64,000 bases of DNA from Massilia aurea. Lineage in GTDB: Bacteria; Pseudomonadota; Gammaproteobacteria; Burkholderiales; Burkholderiaceae_D. The number at the start of each line of letters is the position of its first letter. The first letter of the stretch is position 1. The notes under the pieces are model-generated. The model had not been told where the DNA came from. It ran no database searches and saw only the letters and a list, made by a program, of their open reading frames with translations. Below, piece by piece: positions 1 through 9,163 of this stretch. The stretch spans positions 62,001 to 126,000 of the forward strand of contig NZ_JACHBX010000001.1 in NCBI RefSeq assembly GCF_014200505.1, in the 5' to 3' direction. A program made the position numbers and the translations under genes.

Positions 1-324
1 CGGCCCCGTGACCTCGATCGCCACCGCGATCCCCAGCGGGATGCGCTCGAACGCGCGGTAGATGCACAGGTTCATCGCGCCCAGCATCAGGCCGTACACG
101 AGCAGGTTGCCCACATCGGCGCGCGCCGGGCGGCCAAAGCGCCATGGCCGCACGATGGCCAGCAGGATCAGCGCCGCCAGGCCCACGCGCAGCGCGGTGA
201 CGCCTTCGCTGCCCACGGCTGGAAACAACCCCTTGGCCCAGGCCGCGCCCGCGTTGACCGACACCATCGAGGCCAGGATCGCCAGACCCGGGCCCCATGC
301 CGCATGCCGGCCCGCCGCGTTCAA
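1..324 (-). CDS. rhtA: RhtA-like threonine/homoserine exporter, EamA/DMT family (partial)
   Basis: The first 108 codons of a minus-strand gene that runs off the left edge. The translation contains WAKGLFPAVGSEGVTALR and ends in PLGIAVAIEVTGP. These match the first membrane helix and the fourth-helix region of E. coli RhtA, an inner-membrane DMT-superfamily exporter of threonine and homoserine. I chose the TTG at 324 because it keeps the whole first hydrophobic segment (GLAILASMVSV). An in-frame ATG at 267 would cut that helix. The TTG overlaps the stop of the upstream oxidoreductase gene (TTGA), which suggests co-transcription and coupled translation. Substrate is inferred from family resemblance; a related amino-acid or metabolite exporter is possible. 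Confidence 0.75.
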   Translation of the reverse strand, partial: MNAAGRHAAWGPGLAILASMVSVNAGAAWAKGLFPAVGSEGVTALRVGLAALILLAIVRPWRFGRPARADVGNLLVYGLMLGAMNLCIYRAFERIPLGIAVAIEVTGP

Positions 325-1937
325 CGTGGCGCCATGGCCAGTGCCACCGCTTCGGCCACGCGAATGCCGTCGACGGCCGCCGACATGATGCCGCCCGCGT
401 AACCGGCGCCTTCGCCAGCCGGGAACAGGCCGCGCGTGTTCAGGCTTTGCAGGTCGTCGTTGTTGCGCCGGATGCGGATCGGCGACGAGGTGCGTGTCTC
501 CACGCCCGTCAGCACCGCGTCTTCCTTGTAGTAGCCCTTGATCTGCTTGTCGAAGGCGACAAACGCTTCGCGCATCGCGACGATGGCGTAGTCGGGCAGC
601 GACGTGGCCAGGTCGGTCAGGTGCACGGCCGGCAGGAACGACGGCGTGACCGAACCGAGCGACGTGGACGGCCGACCGGCCACGAAGTCGCCCATCAGCT
701 GGCCCGGTGCGTCGTAGGTCGAGCCGCCCAGCACGAACGCGCGCGATTCGAGTTCGCGCTGGAACGCGATGCCGGCCAGCGGATGGCCCGGGAAATCCTC
801 GGGCGTGATGCCGACCACGATGGCGCTGTTGGCGTTGCGCTCGTTGCGCGAATACTGGCTCATGCCGTTGGTGACGACGCGGCCTTCTTCGCTCGATGCG
901 GCCACCACGGTGCCGCCCGGGCACATGCAGAAGCTGTAGACCGAGCGGCCGTTGGACGCGTGGTGCACGATCTTGTAGTCGGCTGCGCCCAGCAGTTTGT
1001 TGCCGGCGTTCGGGCCGAAGCGGCAGACGTCGATCAGCGACTGCGGGTGCTCGACCCGGAAGCCGATCGAGAACGGCTTGGCTTCGATGTACACGCCGCG
1101 TTCGTACAGCATCTCGAAGGTGTCGCGCGCGCTGTGGCCGATGGCGATCGTCAGGTGACGGGTCGGGATTTCTTCGCCGCTGGCCAGGCGCACGCCGACC
1201 ACCTGGCGCACGCCGCCGGTTTCTTCGATCAGGACATCCTGCATGCGCGTGTCGAAGCGCATTTCGCCGCCCAGGTTGATGATCTCGGCGCGCATCTGCT
1301 CGACCATCTTGACGAGGCGGAAGGTGCCGATGTGCGGCTTGCTGACGTACATGATCTCTTCGGGCGCGCCGAACTTGACGAACTCGGTGAGCACCTTGCG
1401 ACCGTGGTGGTTGCTGTCCTTGATCTGGCTGTAGAGCTTGCCGTCCGAGAAGGTGCCGGCGCCGCCTTCGCCGAACTGCACGTTCGACTCGGTATCGAGC
1501 TTGCGCTTGCGCCAGAAGCCGAAGGTGTCGACGGTGCGCTCGCGCACGACCTTGCCGCGCTCGAGCACGATCGGGTTCAGGCCCATCTGCGCCAGGATCA
1601 GCGCAACAAACAGCCCGCACGGCCCGGTGCCGACCACGACCGGGCGCGGGGTGCCGGGGGCCGGTTTAGCGGCGTTGACGAACTTGTACTCGACGTCGGG
1701 GGCGGGCATGACGTGCGGGTCGCGCAGCTTTGCCAGCACGGCCTTGTCGTCGGCAACGGTCGCGTCGATCGAATAGATCAGGACGATGGCGGATTTCTTG
1801 CGCGCATCGTAGCTGCGCTTGTAGACGGCAAAGTCGAGCAGCTCGGCGTCAGCGATGCCAAGGCGGGCCAGGATGGCGTCGCGCAGGGCGGCGTCCGGGT
1901 GGTTCAGGGGGAGTTTGAGTTCGTTAATACGCAGCAT
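321..1937 (-). CDS. NAD(P)/FAD-dependent oxidoreductase
   Basis: A 538-residue protein with a Rossmann-type dinucleotide-binding motif at residues 100-118 (VVVGTGPCGLFVALILAQ), followed by an acidic strand end (VLERG) that usually contacts the ribose of FAD. It resembles the uncharacterised bacterial family of NAD(FAD)-utilising dehydrogenases, in which about 90 residues precede the FAD domain. Later family-like segments are FGEGGAGTFSDGKLYSQ and a C-terminal GLFPAGEGAGYAGGIMSAA, typical of the closing FAD-binding region. No predicted membrane segment or signal peptide, so probably cytosolic. Its stop overlaps the start of the RhtA-like gene. The substrate is unknown. Confidence 0.85.
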   Translation of the reverse strand: MLRINELKLPLNHPDAALRDAILARLGIADAELLDFAVYKRSYDARKKSAIVLIYSIDATVADDKAVLAKLRDPHVMPAPDVEYKFVNAAKPAPGTPRPVVVGTGPCGLFVALILAQMGLNPIVLERGKVVRERTVDTFGFWRKRKLDTESNVQFGEGGAGTFSDGKLYSQIKDSNHHGRKVLTEFVKFGAPEEIMYVSKPHIGTFRLVKMVEQMRAEIINLGGEMRFDTRMQDVLIEETGGVRQVVGVRLASGEEIPTRHLTIAIGHSARDTFEMLYERGVYIEAKPFSIGFRVEHPQSLIDVCRFGPNAGNKLLGAADYKIVHHASNGRSVYSFCMCPGGTVVAASSEEGRVVTNGMSQYSRNERNANSAIVVGITPEDFPGHPLAGIAFQRELESRAFVLGGSTYDAPGQLMGDFVAGRPSTSLGSVTPSFLPAVHLTDLATSLPDYAIVAMREAFVAFDKQIKGYYKEDAVLTGVETRTSSPIRIRRNNDDLQSLNTRGLFPAGEGAGYAGGIMSAAVDGIRVAEAVALAMAPR

Positions 1938-2517
1938 GGGAGTGGTTGCTAGTGAGGCAACAAAATGAGAGCGGCAAAAGCCGTTATTTTACCCTGCCGT
2001 ACAGGCACCAGCCGGTATGCGGGATAAAAAAACAAACAGTCTAAAACATGTAAATACATAGGGTTTGTGATCTTTTGACATTCTCACTTCGAAGCCCTGG
2101 TTTTGGTTTAAAACGTGCCAAATTACAACGAACTTTGTGGAACTGTCGCAACGTTCAAGCGCCGAAATTCATAAAAAATAACGTGCCTCGGGTGGCGCAA
2201 AAGTGCACTGCAGCAGGGAGTTTTCAGAGCTGTTTTGGTGAATGAATGCACCATGCCTGCGCGCTGTCTCACACCGACAACGTTGTGCGAACGAAAATAA
2301 CGAAATGCATACGTATATGCACAAAAAGTTGTTGACGCCACAATGCACTATGCATGAACGTAGATGAGCGTTCATTTCCTTTTCGAGGAAAAAATGGCAT
2401 GAACGTACCTGCGCGGCGATGCAGGTGTACAGGGAGGGGCGCTACCGCGATCGGTGCTGGTGCGACCAACAACAGGACTGCCATGAGCGGTCCGGCAAAA
2501 AAGAGAAAGCAAATCAC
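1938..2517. other. 580-bp intergenic region upstream of the first TonB-dependent receptor
   Basis: No conserved protein is visible here. The region holds a TTGACA hexamer at 2075-2080 with an AAATACA element just upstream. It also holds an 11-bp direct repeat (gcatgaacgta at 2352-2362 and 2397-2407) with an inverted CGTTCAT between the copies. A Shine-Dalgarno-like GAGGA at 2385-2389 precedes a small ORF from 2399 that overlaps the receptor start. The leader is long, over 400 nt if the 2075 hexamer is the -35 element. The two genes flanking this region are divergent. Confidence 0.5.
2075..2106 (+). promoter_or_regulatory. Possible promoter of the first TonB-dependent receptor
   Basis: TTGACA at 2075-2080 is followed 20 nt later by TGG-TTTTGG, a degenerate version of the extended -10 seen at four other receptor genes here (TGn-TTTTAT at 18 nt). 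An AAATACA box (reverse complement of the TGTATTT box found at the others) lies at about 2052-2058. The spacing and the -10 are poor, so this is the weakest member of the set. Confidence 0.35.
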
Positions 2518-5500
2518 ATGTTGAAGAAAACTGTATTGGTTCACGCACTGAGTCTGGCCTTTGGTGGCGCAGTGATTGGCATGGCTGCAATGTCGCCGGC
2601 AATGGCGCAGTCGAATGCATCGGGTAGTGTCTTCGGCACCGTCGCACCGGGCAGCAATGTGCAGATTCTCATCGAGAACACCGACATCGGTATCCGCCGC
2701 ACCCTGACGCCGGATGCACAGGGTCGTTTCGTTGCCAGCTCGCTGCCGAGTGGCACGTACCGCGTGTCCCAGTTGCGTGACGGCGCCGTCATCGGCTCGG
2801 TCAACGTCGAGACCGGCATTGGCCGCAACGGCGAAGCCATCTTCGCCGCTGCCGCACCGGCCGGCGGCCCGCAAGTCGTCCAGGTGACCGGTACCCGCGC
2901 CACCATCGACACCAGCAGCGCCGGCAGCAGCGCCACCTTCAATGCCCGCGAACTGGCAACGTTGCCGATCGGCCGCACCGTCGAAGCCATCATTCAGCTG
3001 GCGCCAAACACCACCACCGCCGACTCGCGCTTTGCCGGCGGCGCATCGTTCGGTGGCGGCGCAGCGTCCGAGAACTCGTACTACATCAACGGTTTCCCTG
3101 TCACCAACCCGCTGACCGGCCTGGGCGCTGCCCAGCTGCCATTCGGCGCGATCGCCGAAGCGCAAGTGCTGACCGGTGGCTTCGGTTCCGAATTCGGCCG
3201 CTCGATCGGCGGCGTCGTCAACATCGTCACCAAGGGCGGTACCAACACCTGGGAAGCGGGCGGCATCGTGACCTGGGAACCGAAATCGCTGCGCGCCACG
3301 CCGAAAGATATCTACTACCGCAATACCGGCACGCCAAACAACGTCAATACCGACGGTACGCTGCGCCTGGCGCGCGCCGAAAATACGCGCGACCAGAAGG
3401 TGTATGGCGCCTATGTAGGCGGCCCGATCATCAAGGACAAGCTGTTCTTCTTCGCATCGGCCGAGAAAACCGAGACTGAAGAAGGCCTCGTCAACGGCTT
3501 CCGCATCGCCACCAACAATGCCGCCGTCGGCTGGCGCGAGCGTGACACCAAGATCGAGCGCTACATGGCCAAGATCGACTGGAACATTACCGACAATCAC
3601 CGCCTGGAATTCACGACGCTGGGCGACACGCCTGAAGTGAACAATTCGGACAGCGGCTTCAACTACGCGACCCGCACCCGCAGCGGTGTCGTCAACTCGA
3701 GCGCGCGGCGCATCAACGTCGACAACAACGGCGCCAAGATCAACACCCTGCGCTACGTCGGCAACCTGACCGACGACCTGACTGTCACCGCCCTGTATGG
3801 CCGCGCGAAGTCGCCGCACGAAAACTATTTCACCGGTTACAACCCGGACCTGTTCCAGATTTCGTCAACGGTCGATGCACGCGCGCCTGGCCTCAGCTAC
3901 GCCAACCCGCAAAACATCAGCGGCAACATCCTGGCCCCGGGCTCGGAAGACATCGTCGATTCGGGTCGTTTCGACGTCGAATGGCGCCTCGGCGCCCACA
4001 CGCTGCGCGGCGGCTTCGACCAGACCAAGGTCGAGTCGGTAGCAGCAGGCGACTTCCTCGCCGGTGGCGGCCGGTGGACCTACTACCGCGCCAGCGTGCC
4101 GGGCGCGGCCATCCCGGGCGAGGGCGGCGTGCGCGTTCCTGCACCGGCCAGCACCGGCAGCCCGTTGGGCAACCAGGGCTATTACGTGACCCGCGACCAG
4201 TTCTCGACCGTCACCAACTCGTTCGGTGAGCAGAGCGCGTGGTATCTGGAAGACCGTTTCCAGGCAACCCCGAACCTGCTACTGACGCTGGGTGTGCGTA
4301 ACGAATCGTTCAAGAACCAGAACGACTCGAAGACCACCTTCCTGGAAATGAAGAACCAGTACCAGCCACGCCTGGCCGCCGTGTGGGACGTCAACGGTGA
4401 TTCGAGCTTCAAGGTGTACGCGACCCTGGGCCGCTACTCGGTGCCGATCCCGACCCACATCTCGGTGCGTGGCGCTGGCCGCTCGACCTTCACGTCGCAG
4501 TACTACACCTACACCGGTACCGACGCGAACGGCGCGCCAACCGGTCTGACGCAGCTGAGCCAGCCTCTGTCGGGCAATAACGAATATGGTCAGGACAAAG
4601 TCGTCGATACCCTGGCTGCGCGCAATATGGAGCCGACCTATCAGGACGAAGTGACCTTCGGCTTCGAGAAAGCCTGGTCGCCATCGCTGAACTTCGGCGC
4701 GAAAGCGATTCATCGCAAGCTGCAGTCCACGATCGACGATTTCTGCGATGTGCGTCCATTCGAACGTTTTGCCGCAGCCAATGGCATCGCGATCACCAAC
4801 CCGCTGTTTGGCAACAGCTGCCAGACCTTCAATCCGGGTGAAGACAATGAGTTCCTGGTCGACTTCTCCGGCGATGTATCGAAGCTGACACCTGTCAGCC
4901 TGACTGCGGCGGACATGGGCTTCGACAAGCCAAAGCGCACTTATAGCTCGGTCGAAGCATTCCTCGAGCACCCGTTCCGCAATGGCTGGTACGGCAAGAT
5001 GAGCTATGTGTGGTCGCGCAACAAGGGCAATACCGAAGGCCAGGTGCGTTCGGATAACGGCCAGGCTGACGTCGCCGTTACGTCGTCGTGGGATTACCCT
5101 GAGCTGATGGAAGGCGCCTATGGCTACCTGCCGAATCACCGCAAGCACCAGGTCAAGGCATTCGGCTTCTATCAGTTCAACGACGAGATCACTGTTGGTG
5201 GTAATGCGCTGATCGCTTCGGGCCGTCCACGCAGCTGCATCGGCAGCGCCGCCAATCCGGGCGATTCGCCGAACTATGCCAACCAGACCTTCTATTGCGG
5301 TGGCCTGACCCGTTCGCAGAACGTGCTGACCCCACGTGGCTCGGTCGGCAGCCTGCCATGGACGCACCGTTGGGACATGAACGTGGCTTACAAGCCTAAC
5401 TTCATCAAGGGCCTGCAGTTCCGTGTCGACGTGTTCAACGTCTTCAACAGCCAGTCGGTTGCCAGCGTGACGGAGGCCTACAACAATGCAGCCAACGTCA

Positions 5501-5580
5501 GCAGCCTGTACCAGACGCCGCTGTCGCTGACCGCACCGCGTTACGCCCGTTTCTCGCTGATGTACGACCGCAAGTTCTGA
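2518..5580 (+). CDS. TonB-dependent receptor with N-terminal carboxypeptidase-regulatory-like domain (Oar-like)
   Basis: A 1020-residue outer-membrane receptor. Residues 1-30 form a signal peptide (MLKKTVLVHALSLAFGGAVI... ending AMAQ). Residues about 34-100 look like a carboxypeptidase-regulatory-like beta-sandwich (TPDAQGRFVASSLPSGTYRV), as in Oar-type receptors. The plug follows a VVQVTGTRA segment and contains FGSEFGRSIGGVVNIVTKGGTN. The barrel ends in RFSLMYDRKF, with the terminal Phe used as an outer-membrane insertion signal. Such receptors import large or scarce ligands using TonB-ExbBD energy; the ligand cannot be told. I chose the ATG at 2518 because it begins a proper signal peptide; longer in-frame starts add a basic, non-signal leader. 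A strong terminator follows. Confidence 0.88.
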   Translation: MLKKTVLVHALSLAFGGAVIGMAAMSPAMAQSNASGSVFGTVAPGSNVQILIENTDIGIRRTLTPDAQGRFVASSLPSGTYRVSQLRDGAVIGSVNVETGIGRNGEAIFAAAAPAGGPQVVQVTGTRATIDTSSAGSSATFNARELATLPIGRTVEAIIQLAPNTTTADSRFAGGASFGGGAASENSYYINGFPVTNPLTGLGAAQLPFGAIAEAQVLTGGFGSEFGRSIGGVVNIVTKGGTNTWEAGGIVTWEPKSLRATPKDIYYRNTGTPNNVNTDGTLRLARAENTRDQKVYGAYVGGPIIKDKLFFFASAEKTETEEGLVNGFRIATNNAAVGWRERDTKIERYMAKIDWNITDNHRLEFTTLGDTPEVNNSDSGFNYATRTRSGVVNSSARRINVDNNGAKINTLRYVGNLTDDLTVTALYGRAKSPHENYFTGYNPDLFQISSTVDARAPGLSYANPQNISGNILAPGSEDIVDSGRFDVEWRLGAHTLRGGFDQTKVESVAAGDFLAGGGRWTYYRASVPGAAIPGEGGVRVPAPASTGSPLGNQGYYVTRDQFSTVTNSFGEQSAWYLEDRFQATPNLLLTLGVRNESFKNQNDSKTTFLEMKNQYQPRLAAVWDVNGDSSFKVYATLGRYSVPIPTHISVRGAGRSTFTSQYYTYTGTDANGAPTGLTQLSQPLSGNNEYGQDKVVDTLAARNMEPTYQDEVTFGFEKAWSPSLNFGAKAIHRKLQSTIDDFCDVRPFERFAAANGIAITNPLFGNSCQTFNPGEDNEFLVDFSGDVSKLTPVSLTAADMGFDKPKRTYSSVEAFLEHPFRNGWYGKMSYVWSRNKGNTEGQVRSDNGQADVAVTSSWDYPELMEGAYGYLPNHRKHQVKAFGFYQFNDEITVGGNALIASGRPRSCIGSAANPGDSPNYANQTFYCGGLTRSQNVLTPRGSVGSLPWTHRWDMNVAYKPNFIKGLQFRVDVFNVFNSQSVASVTEAYNNAANVSSLYQTPLSLTAPRYARFSLMYDRKF

Positions 5581-5605
5581 TCCAGTCGTTGTCAGAATAA
5601 AAGCC

Positions 5606-5630
5606 AAACCGCCCTTCGGGGCGGTTTTTT
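5606..5630 (+). terminator. Intrinsic terminator of the first TonB-dependent receptor
   Basis: AAACCGCCC and GGGCGGTTT arms around a TTCG tetraloop, followed by a T run. It sits 25 nt after the stop codon. Confidence 0.95.
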
Positions 5631-6198
5631 ATTGGGTTGCTCAAAGACATTGTGTTGTATTTACCCAACTTTTAGTTTCACGCTCGATAATGGTGCATCG
5701 AAATAAAAATCGTGACTGGCACAGCGCAACACCACCTTGACTTGCCCCGTTCTAAAAAAATTTTGATGATAAAAAGATCGTCAATACGAGACGTTGCGTG
5801 CGTTTAGCTTTTGAATGCGGGTTCAGGGCATTGCACCAGTTTGATATTGCGGCGCACCACCATCGCACTTTCCCGACTTTCAAAAAAATAAAGTGTTGTA
5901 TTTCACACTCTGCATTATTGGTGCTCGGTTGACACTATTCTTGACGCCATGTTTTTATAGCTCCACTTGAATAACGTTTGGTTTCATCCAAGCACTTATT
6001 TAGGCTGATCGTCCCCAGTCAGACGTATGCATGAAAAATACTGCCGTCCAGAATGCGATCAGTGGTCCACCTGTTCCGGCTCAATGCGTTGATCCGATGC
6101 TTTGCCGGCCCAGGCGACCGGCAGGCACGGGCCTGCAGAACAGGCACTGAGCATTCTTGTGCGCAATCACCGATAAGAAAGTACGAGGAGAATTACCC
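5631..6198. other. Intergenic region between the two plus-strand TonB-dependent receptors
   Basis: AT-richer than the flanking genes and without a recognisable coding region. It contains two copies of a TGTTGTATTT box (5653-5662 and 5894-5903) and the promoter described at 5929-5958. The rest, including the 240-nt leader from 5965 to 6198, shows nothing I can name. Confidence 0.6.
5894..5958 (+). promoter_or_regulatory. Promoter and upstream box of the second TonB-dependent receptor
   Basis: A TGTTGTATTT box (5894-5903) lies 25 nt upstream of a perfect -35 TTGACA (5929-5934). After an 18-nt spacer ending ATGT comes TTTTAT (5953-5958), which reads as an extended -10 (TG-T-TTTTAT). The same arrangement occurs upstream of the receptors starting at 20518 and 34689, and without the box in this orientation at 17295. 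The conservation across paralogues supports function; the regulator is unknown. Confidence 0.7.
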
Positions 6199-9096
6199 AT
6201 GATGTTGAAACTGAAGTCGATGCCTTTCGCGATTGCTTGCGCAATTGCCAGCGGCGCCCTGACCTGCGCAGCGCCGGCGTTTGCCCAAGCCCAGCAGGGC
6301 GGCACCGAACCAGCCGCGCAGCGCGTGGTCGTGACGGGTTCGCTGATCAGCCGCACCAACACCGAGACGCCGACCCCGGTGCAGGTGCTGACTGCAGCCG
6401 ACATCCAGAAGAGCGGCAAGACCTCGGTTGCCGAGCTGCTGACCGACCTGGCCGCCAACGGCGCCGGTACCCTGGGCACTGGCTTTGCCGGCGCGTTCGC
6501 CAACGGCGCATCGGGCATCTCGCTGCGTGGCCTGACCGTGGGCGCGACCCTGGTGCTGATCGACGGCCACCGCATGGCCCCGTATCCATTGTCGGATGAC
6601 TCCCAGCGCTCGTTCGTCGACGTCTCGTCGATCCCGTTCGATGCCATCGAGAGCATCGAGATCCTGAAAAGCGGCGCGTCGTCGCTGTACGGCTCGGACG
6701 CGATCGCTGGCGTCATCAACATCAAGCTCAAGAAAAACCTGAACGGCACCCGCCTGTCGGCCGAAGTGGGCGACACGCAGCACGGTGGTGGCAAGACCAA
6801 GCGCGCCTCGATCAGCACCGGCATCGGTGACCTCGACAACGACGGCTACAACGCCTTCATCACGGCTGAATACCGCAAGCAGAACGCGATCAAGGTCGTC
6901 GACCGCGAGCAGTACGGCTATGCAAACCGCGACTGGCGCGCACGTGGTGGTAACGACCTGACCCTGGGCGTGCCGACCAACATCAACAACTTCCTGACCC
7001 CGGCCAGCAGCCCGTTCCTGTACAACGCGTCGAACCCGAACAACCCGGCTGGCGTCACCAACGTCAATAACCCGGCCAACTACCAGTTCCTCGACCCGAC
7101 GAACTGCAACTTCACCAAATACCGCGCCGGTGGCTGCTCGGTGCGCGATGAACTGTCGAACATCCAGCCAGAGACCGAAAACGTCAACCTGATGATCGGC
7201 ATGACGAAAAAGCTGAGCGAAGACTGGGAAGTGCGCTTCAACGGCTCGATGTTCCAGCGCGAAAGCAACAACAACCGCAATGCGGCCCCGGCAGCATTCA
7301 GCCCGACCAGCTTCAACGGCACCACGACCCTGGTCAATGGCGTGCTGACATCGCGCGTGGGCGCCATCCCGAACACGACCTTCGCCGCTGGCGCACCGGT
7401 CGGCGCGAATATCACCAACCAACTGGGCGCAGCTGCCCGCCTGTACGGCTACATCCCGGATGTTGGCGCCGCCCTGACCACCAACAACAAGACCACCGCG
7501 ACCCGCTTTGCGGCTGACCTCGTCGGTAGTGCCTACGGCTGGGACGTGAACGCTGCCATCGGTGGCACCCGCGTCAAGAGCGACCTGGACTACAGCGGCT
7601 ACGTCAACCGTACCAACCTGTACAACCTGCTGCGCAATGGCACCTTCAATGTGCTGGGCAACAATGCGCCGGGCGTCGTGGATGCCGTCTCGCCGCGTTT
7701 CAGCAACGAAATCGAATCGACGCTGAACTACGCCGACCTGATCGGCTCGCGTGAACTGCTGTCGAATTTCGGCGCTGGCCCACTGGCCTTCGCCGCTGGC
7801 GTGCACTGGCATGAGCGCAAGCAGAATGCGCCACCATCGAGCCTGACGCTCAACGGCGCGGTCGCCAACACGGCAGCGTTCACCATTGGTGACGAAACCA
7901 ACAGCGCGGTGTTTGCCGAGCTGCAGGCCACGCCGATCAAGAACCTGGAAATTGGCCTGTCCGGTCGTTATGACCACTACGACACCTACGGCAATTCGTT
8001 CACGCCGTCGGCCAACTTCAAGTGGGCGCCGATCCAGCAGTTCGGTCTGCGCGGCACGTTCGCACGCGGTTTCCGCGCGCCGAACCCGGCCGAAGTCGGC
8101 AATGCCGGTTCGTTCTTCACGTTCAACGCGATCCGCGATCCGCTCCTGTGCGCCAATGGCAGCCAGACCACGGCCGGCAACGTGCCATCGGCTTGCTCGT
8201 TCAGCCCACCGTACGTCCAGACCACCAATCCTGATCTGCAGCCAGAGAAGTCGAAGTCGTTCACGGCCGGTATCATCGTCGAGCCAATGCGCGGCCTGAA
8301 CATGACCCTGGATTACTACAAGATCCAGATCAAGAACCTGGTCGTCACGCAAGCCGGTAACGATCCAAGCTTCACGCCAACCTGGGTCCGCGGTCCTGCC
8401 AACACGATCGACATCGCCACCGGCGTGGGCAACAACACGGTGCCTGGCATCCCTGCGGTTGGTCCGATCCTGTACGGCCTGTCGCCTTACATCAACGCCG
8501 GCAGCACCGAAACCCACGGCATCGAAGCGGACATCCGCTACCGCTGGCGCCTCGCCAACGACCTGGGCACTGTCAGCGCGAACCTGAGCGCAGCCCACGT
8601 CTTTGGCTATGTGACCGAACTGGGCAGCGATTCGTACCAGCTGGCCGGCACGCAAGGTCCATCGTCGGTTGGCGGCGCAACGGGTAACCCGAAAGACCGT
8701 GCACAGTTCACCCTCGGCTATAACCGTGGCCCACTGGACGTGACCGCTACCGTGAACTACACGAGCGGCTTCTCGACCTTCGACCCGGCACTGGGCGCGA
8801 CCGACTGCGCATCGACTGCAGCCGACGTTGGTGGCCGTACCTACTTCCAGGGTCTGGTCCAGCCGATCGGCTACTGCAACGTGTCGTCGTTCACCGTTAC
8901 CAACCTGAACCTGTCGTACAAGGTCACGGATAACCTGACGATCCGCGGCGCGATCCTGAACCTGTTCGACAAGGAAGCACCATACGACGTCGCTACCTAC
9001 GGCAACGCCGGTGCACAAACGTCGTACAACGCTTCGCTGCACCAGCCAGGCGCAGTGGGCCGCTTCTTCAGCCTGGGCGCGAACTACACGTTCTAA
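6199..9096 (+). CDS. TonB-dependent receptor
   Basis: A 965-residue outer-membrane receptor. A signal peptide ends at APAFAQ, and a TonB-box-like segment QRVVVTGSLISRTN follows. The plug domain includes [20 protein letters not shown] and VINIKLKK, the usual plug signature. The barrel ends GRFFSLGANYTF with a terminal Phe. The start at 6199 is set by GAGGAG at 6185-6190; an adjacent ATG at 6202 is possible. It resembles the large 'VTGS' receptors expanded in Massilia-type bacteria, many of which are thought to take up oligosaccharides or peptides; the ligand here is unknown. It has its own promoter and a terminator shared with rsmE, so it is probably monocistronic. Confidence 0.9.
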   Translation: MMLKLKSMPFAIACAIASGALTCAAPAFAQAQQGGTEPAAQRVVVTGSLISRTNTETPTPVQVLTAADIQKSGKTSVAELLTDLAANGAGTLGTGFAGAFANGASGISLRGLTVGATLVLIDGHRMAPYPLSDDSQRSFVDVSSIPFDAIESIEILKSGASSLYGSDAIAGVINIKLKKNLNGTRLSAEVGDTQHGGGKTKRASISTGIGDLDNDGYNAFITAEYRKQNAIKVVDREQYGYANRDWRARGGNDLTLGVPTNINNFLTPASSPFLYNASNPNNPAGVTNVNNPANYQFLDPTNCNFTKYRAGGCSVRDELSNIQPETENVNLMIGMTKKLSEDWEVRFNGSMFQRESNNNRNAAPAAFSPTSFNGTTTLVNGVLTSRVGAIPNTTFAAGAPVGANITNQLGAAARLYGYIPDVGAALTTNNKTTATRFAADLVGSAYGWDVNAAIGGTRVKSDLDYSGYVNRTNLYNLLRNGTFNVLGNNAPGVVDAVSPRFSNEIESTLNYADLIGSRELLSNFGAGPLAFAAGVHWHERKQNAPPSSLTLNGAVANTAAFTIGDETNSAVFAELQATPIKNLEIGLSGRYDHYDTYGNSFTPSANFKWAPIQQFGLRGTFARGFRAPNPAEVGNAGSFFTFNAIRDPLLCANGSQTTAGNVPSACSFSPPYVQTTNPDLQPEKSKSFTAGIIVEPMRGLNMTLDYYKIQIKNLVVTQAGNDPSFTPTWVRGPANTIDIATGVGNNTVPGIPAVGPILYGLSPYINAGSTETHGIEADIRYRWRLANDLGTVSANLSAAHVFGYVTELGSDSYQLAGTQGPSSVGGATGNPKDRAQFTLGYNRGPLDVTATVNYTSGFSTFDPALGATDCASTAADVGGRTYFQGLVQPIGYCNVSSFTVTNLNLSYKVTDNLTIRGAILNLFDKEAPYDVATYGNAGAQTSYNASLHQPGAVGRFFSLGANYTF

Positions 9097-9110
9097 GCCT
9101 GTCGCTGTAT

Positions 9111-9149
9111 AAAAAAACCCCGCCGGCAGCGATGCCGGCGGGGTTTTTT
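9111..9149. terminator. Bidirectional terminator between the receptor and rsmE
   Basis: A long GC-rich stem (CCCCGCCGGC / GCCGGCGGGG) flanked by an A run on the left and a T run on the right. It can therefore stop transcription from both the plus-strand receptor and minus-strand rsmE. Confidence 0.93.
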
Positions 9150-9163
9150 CATGTTCTCTGCGC

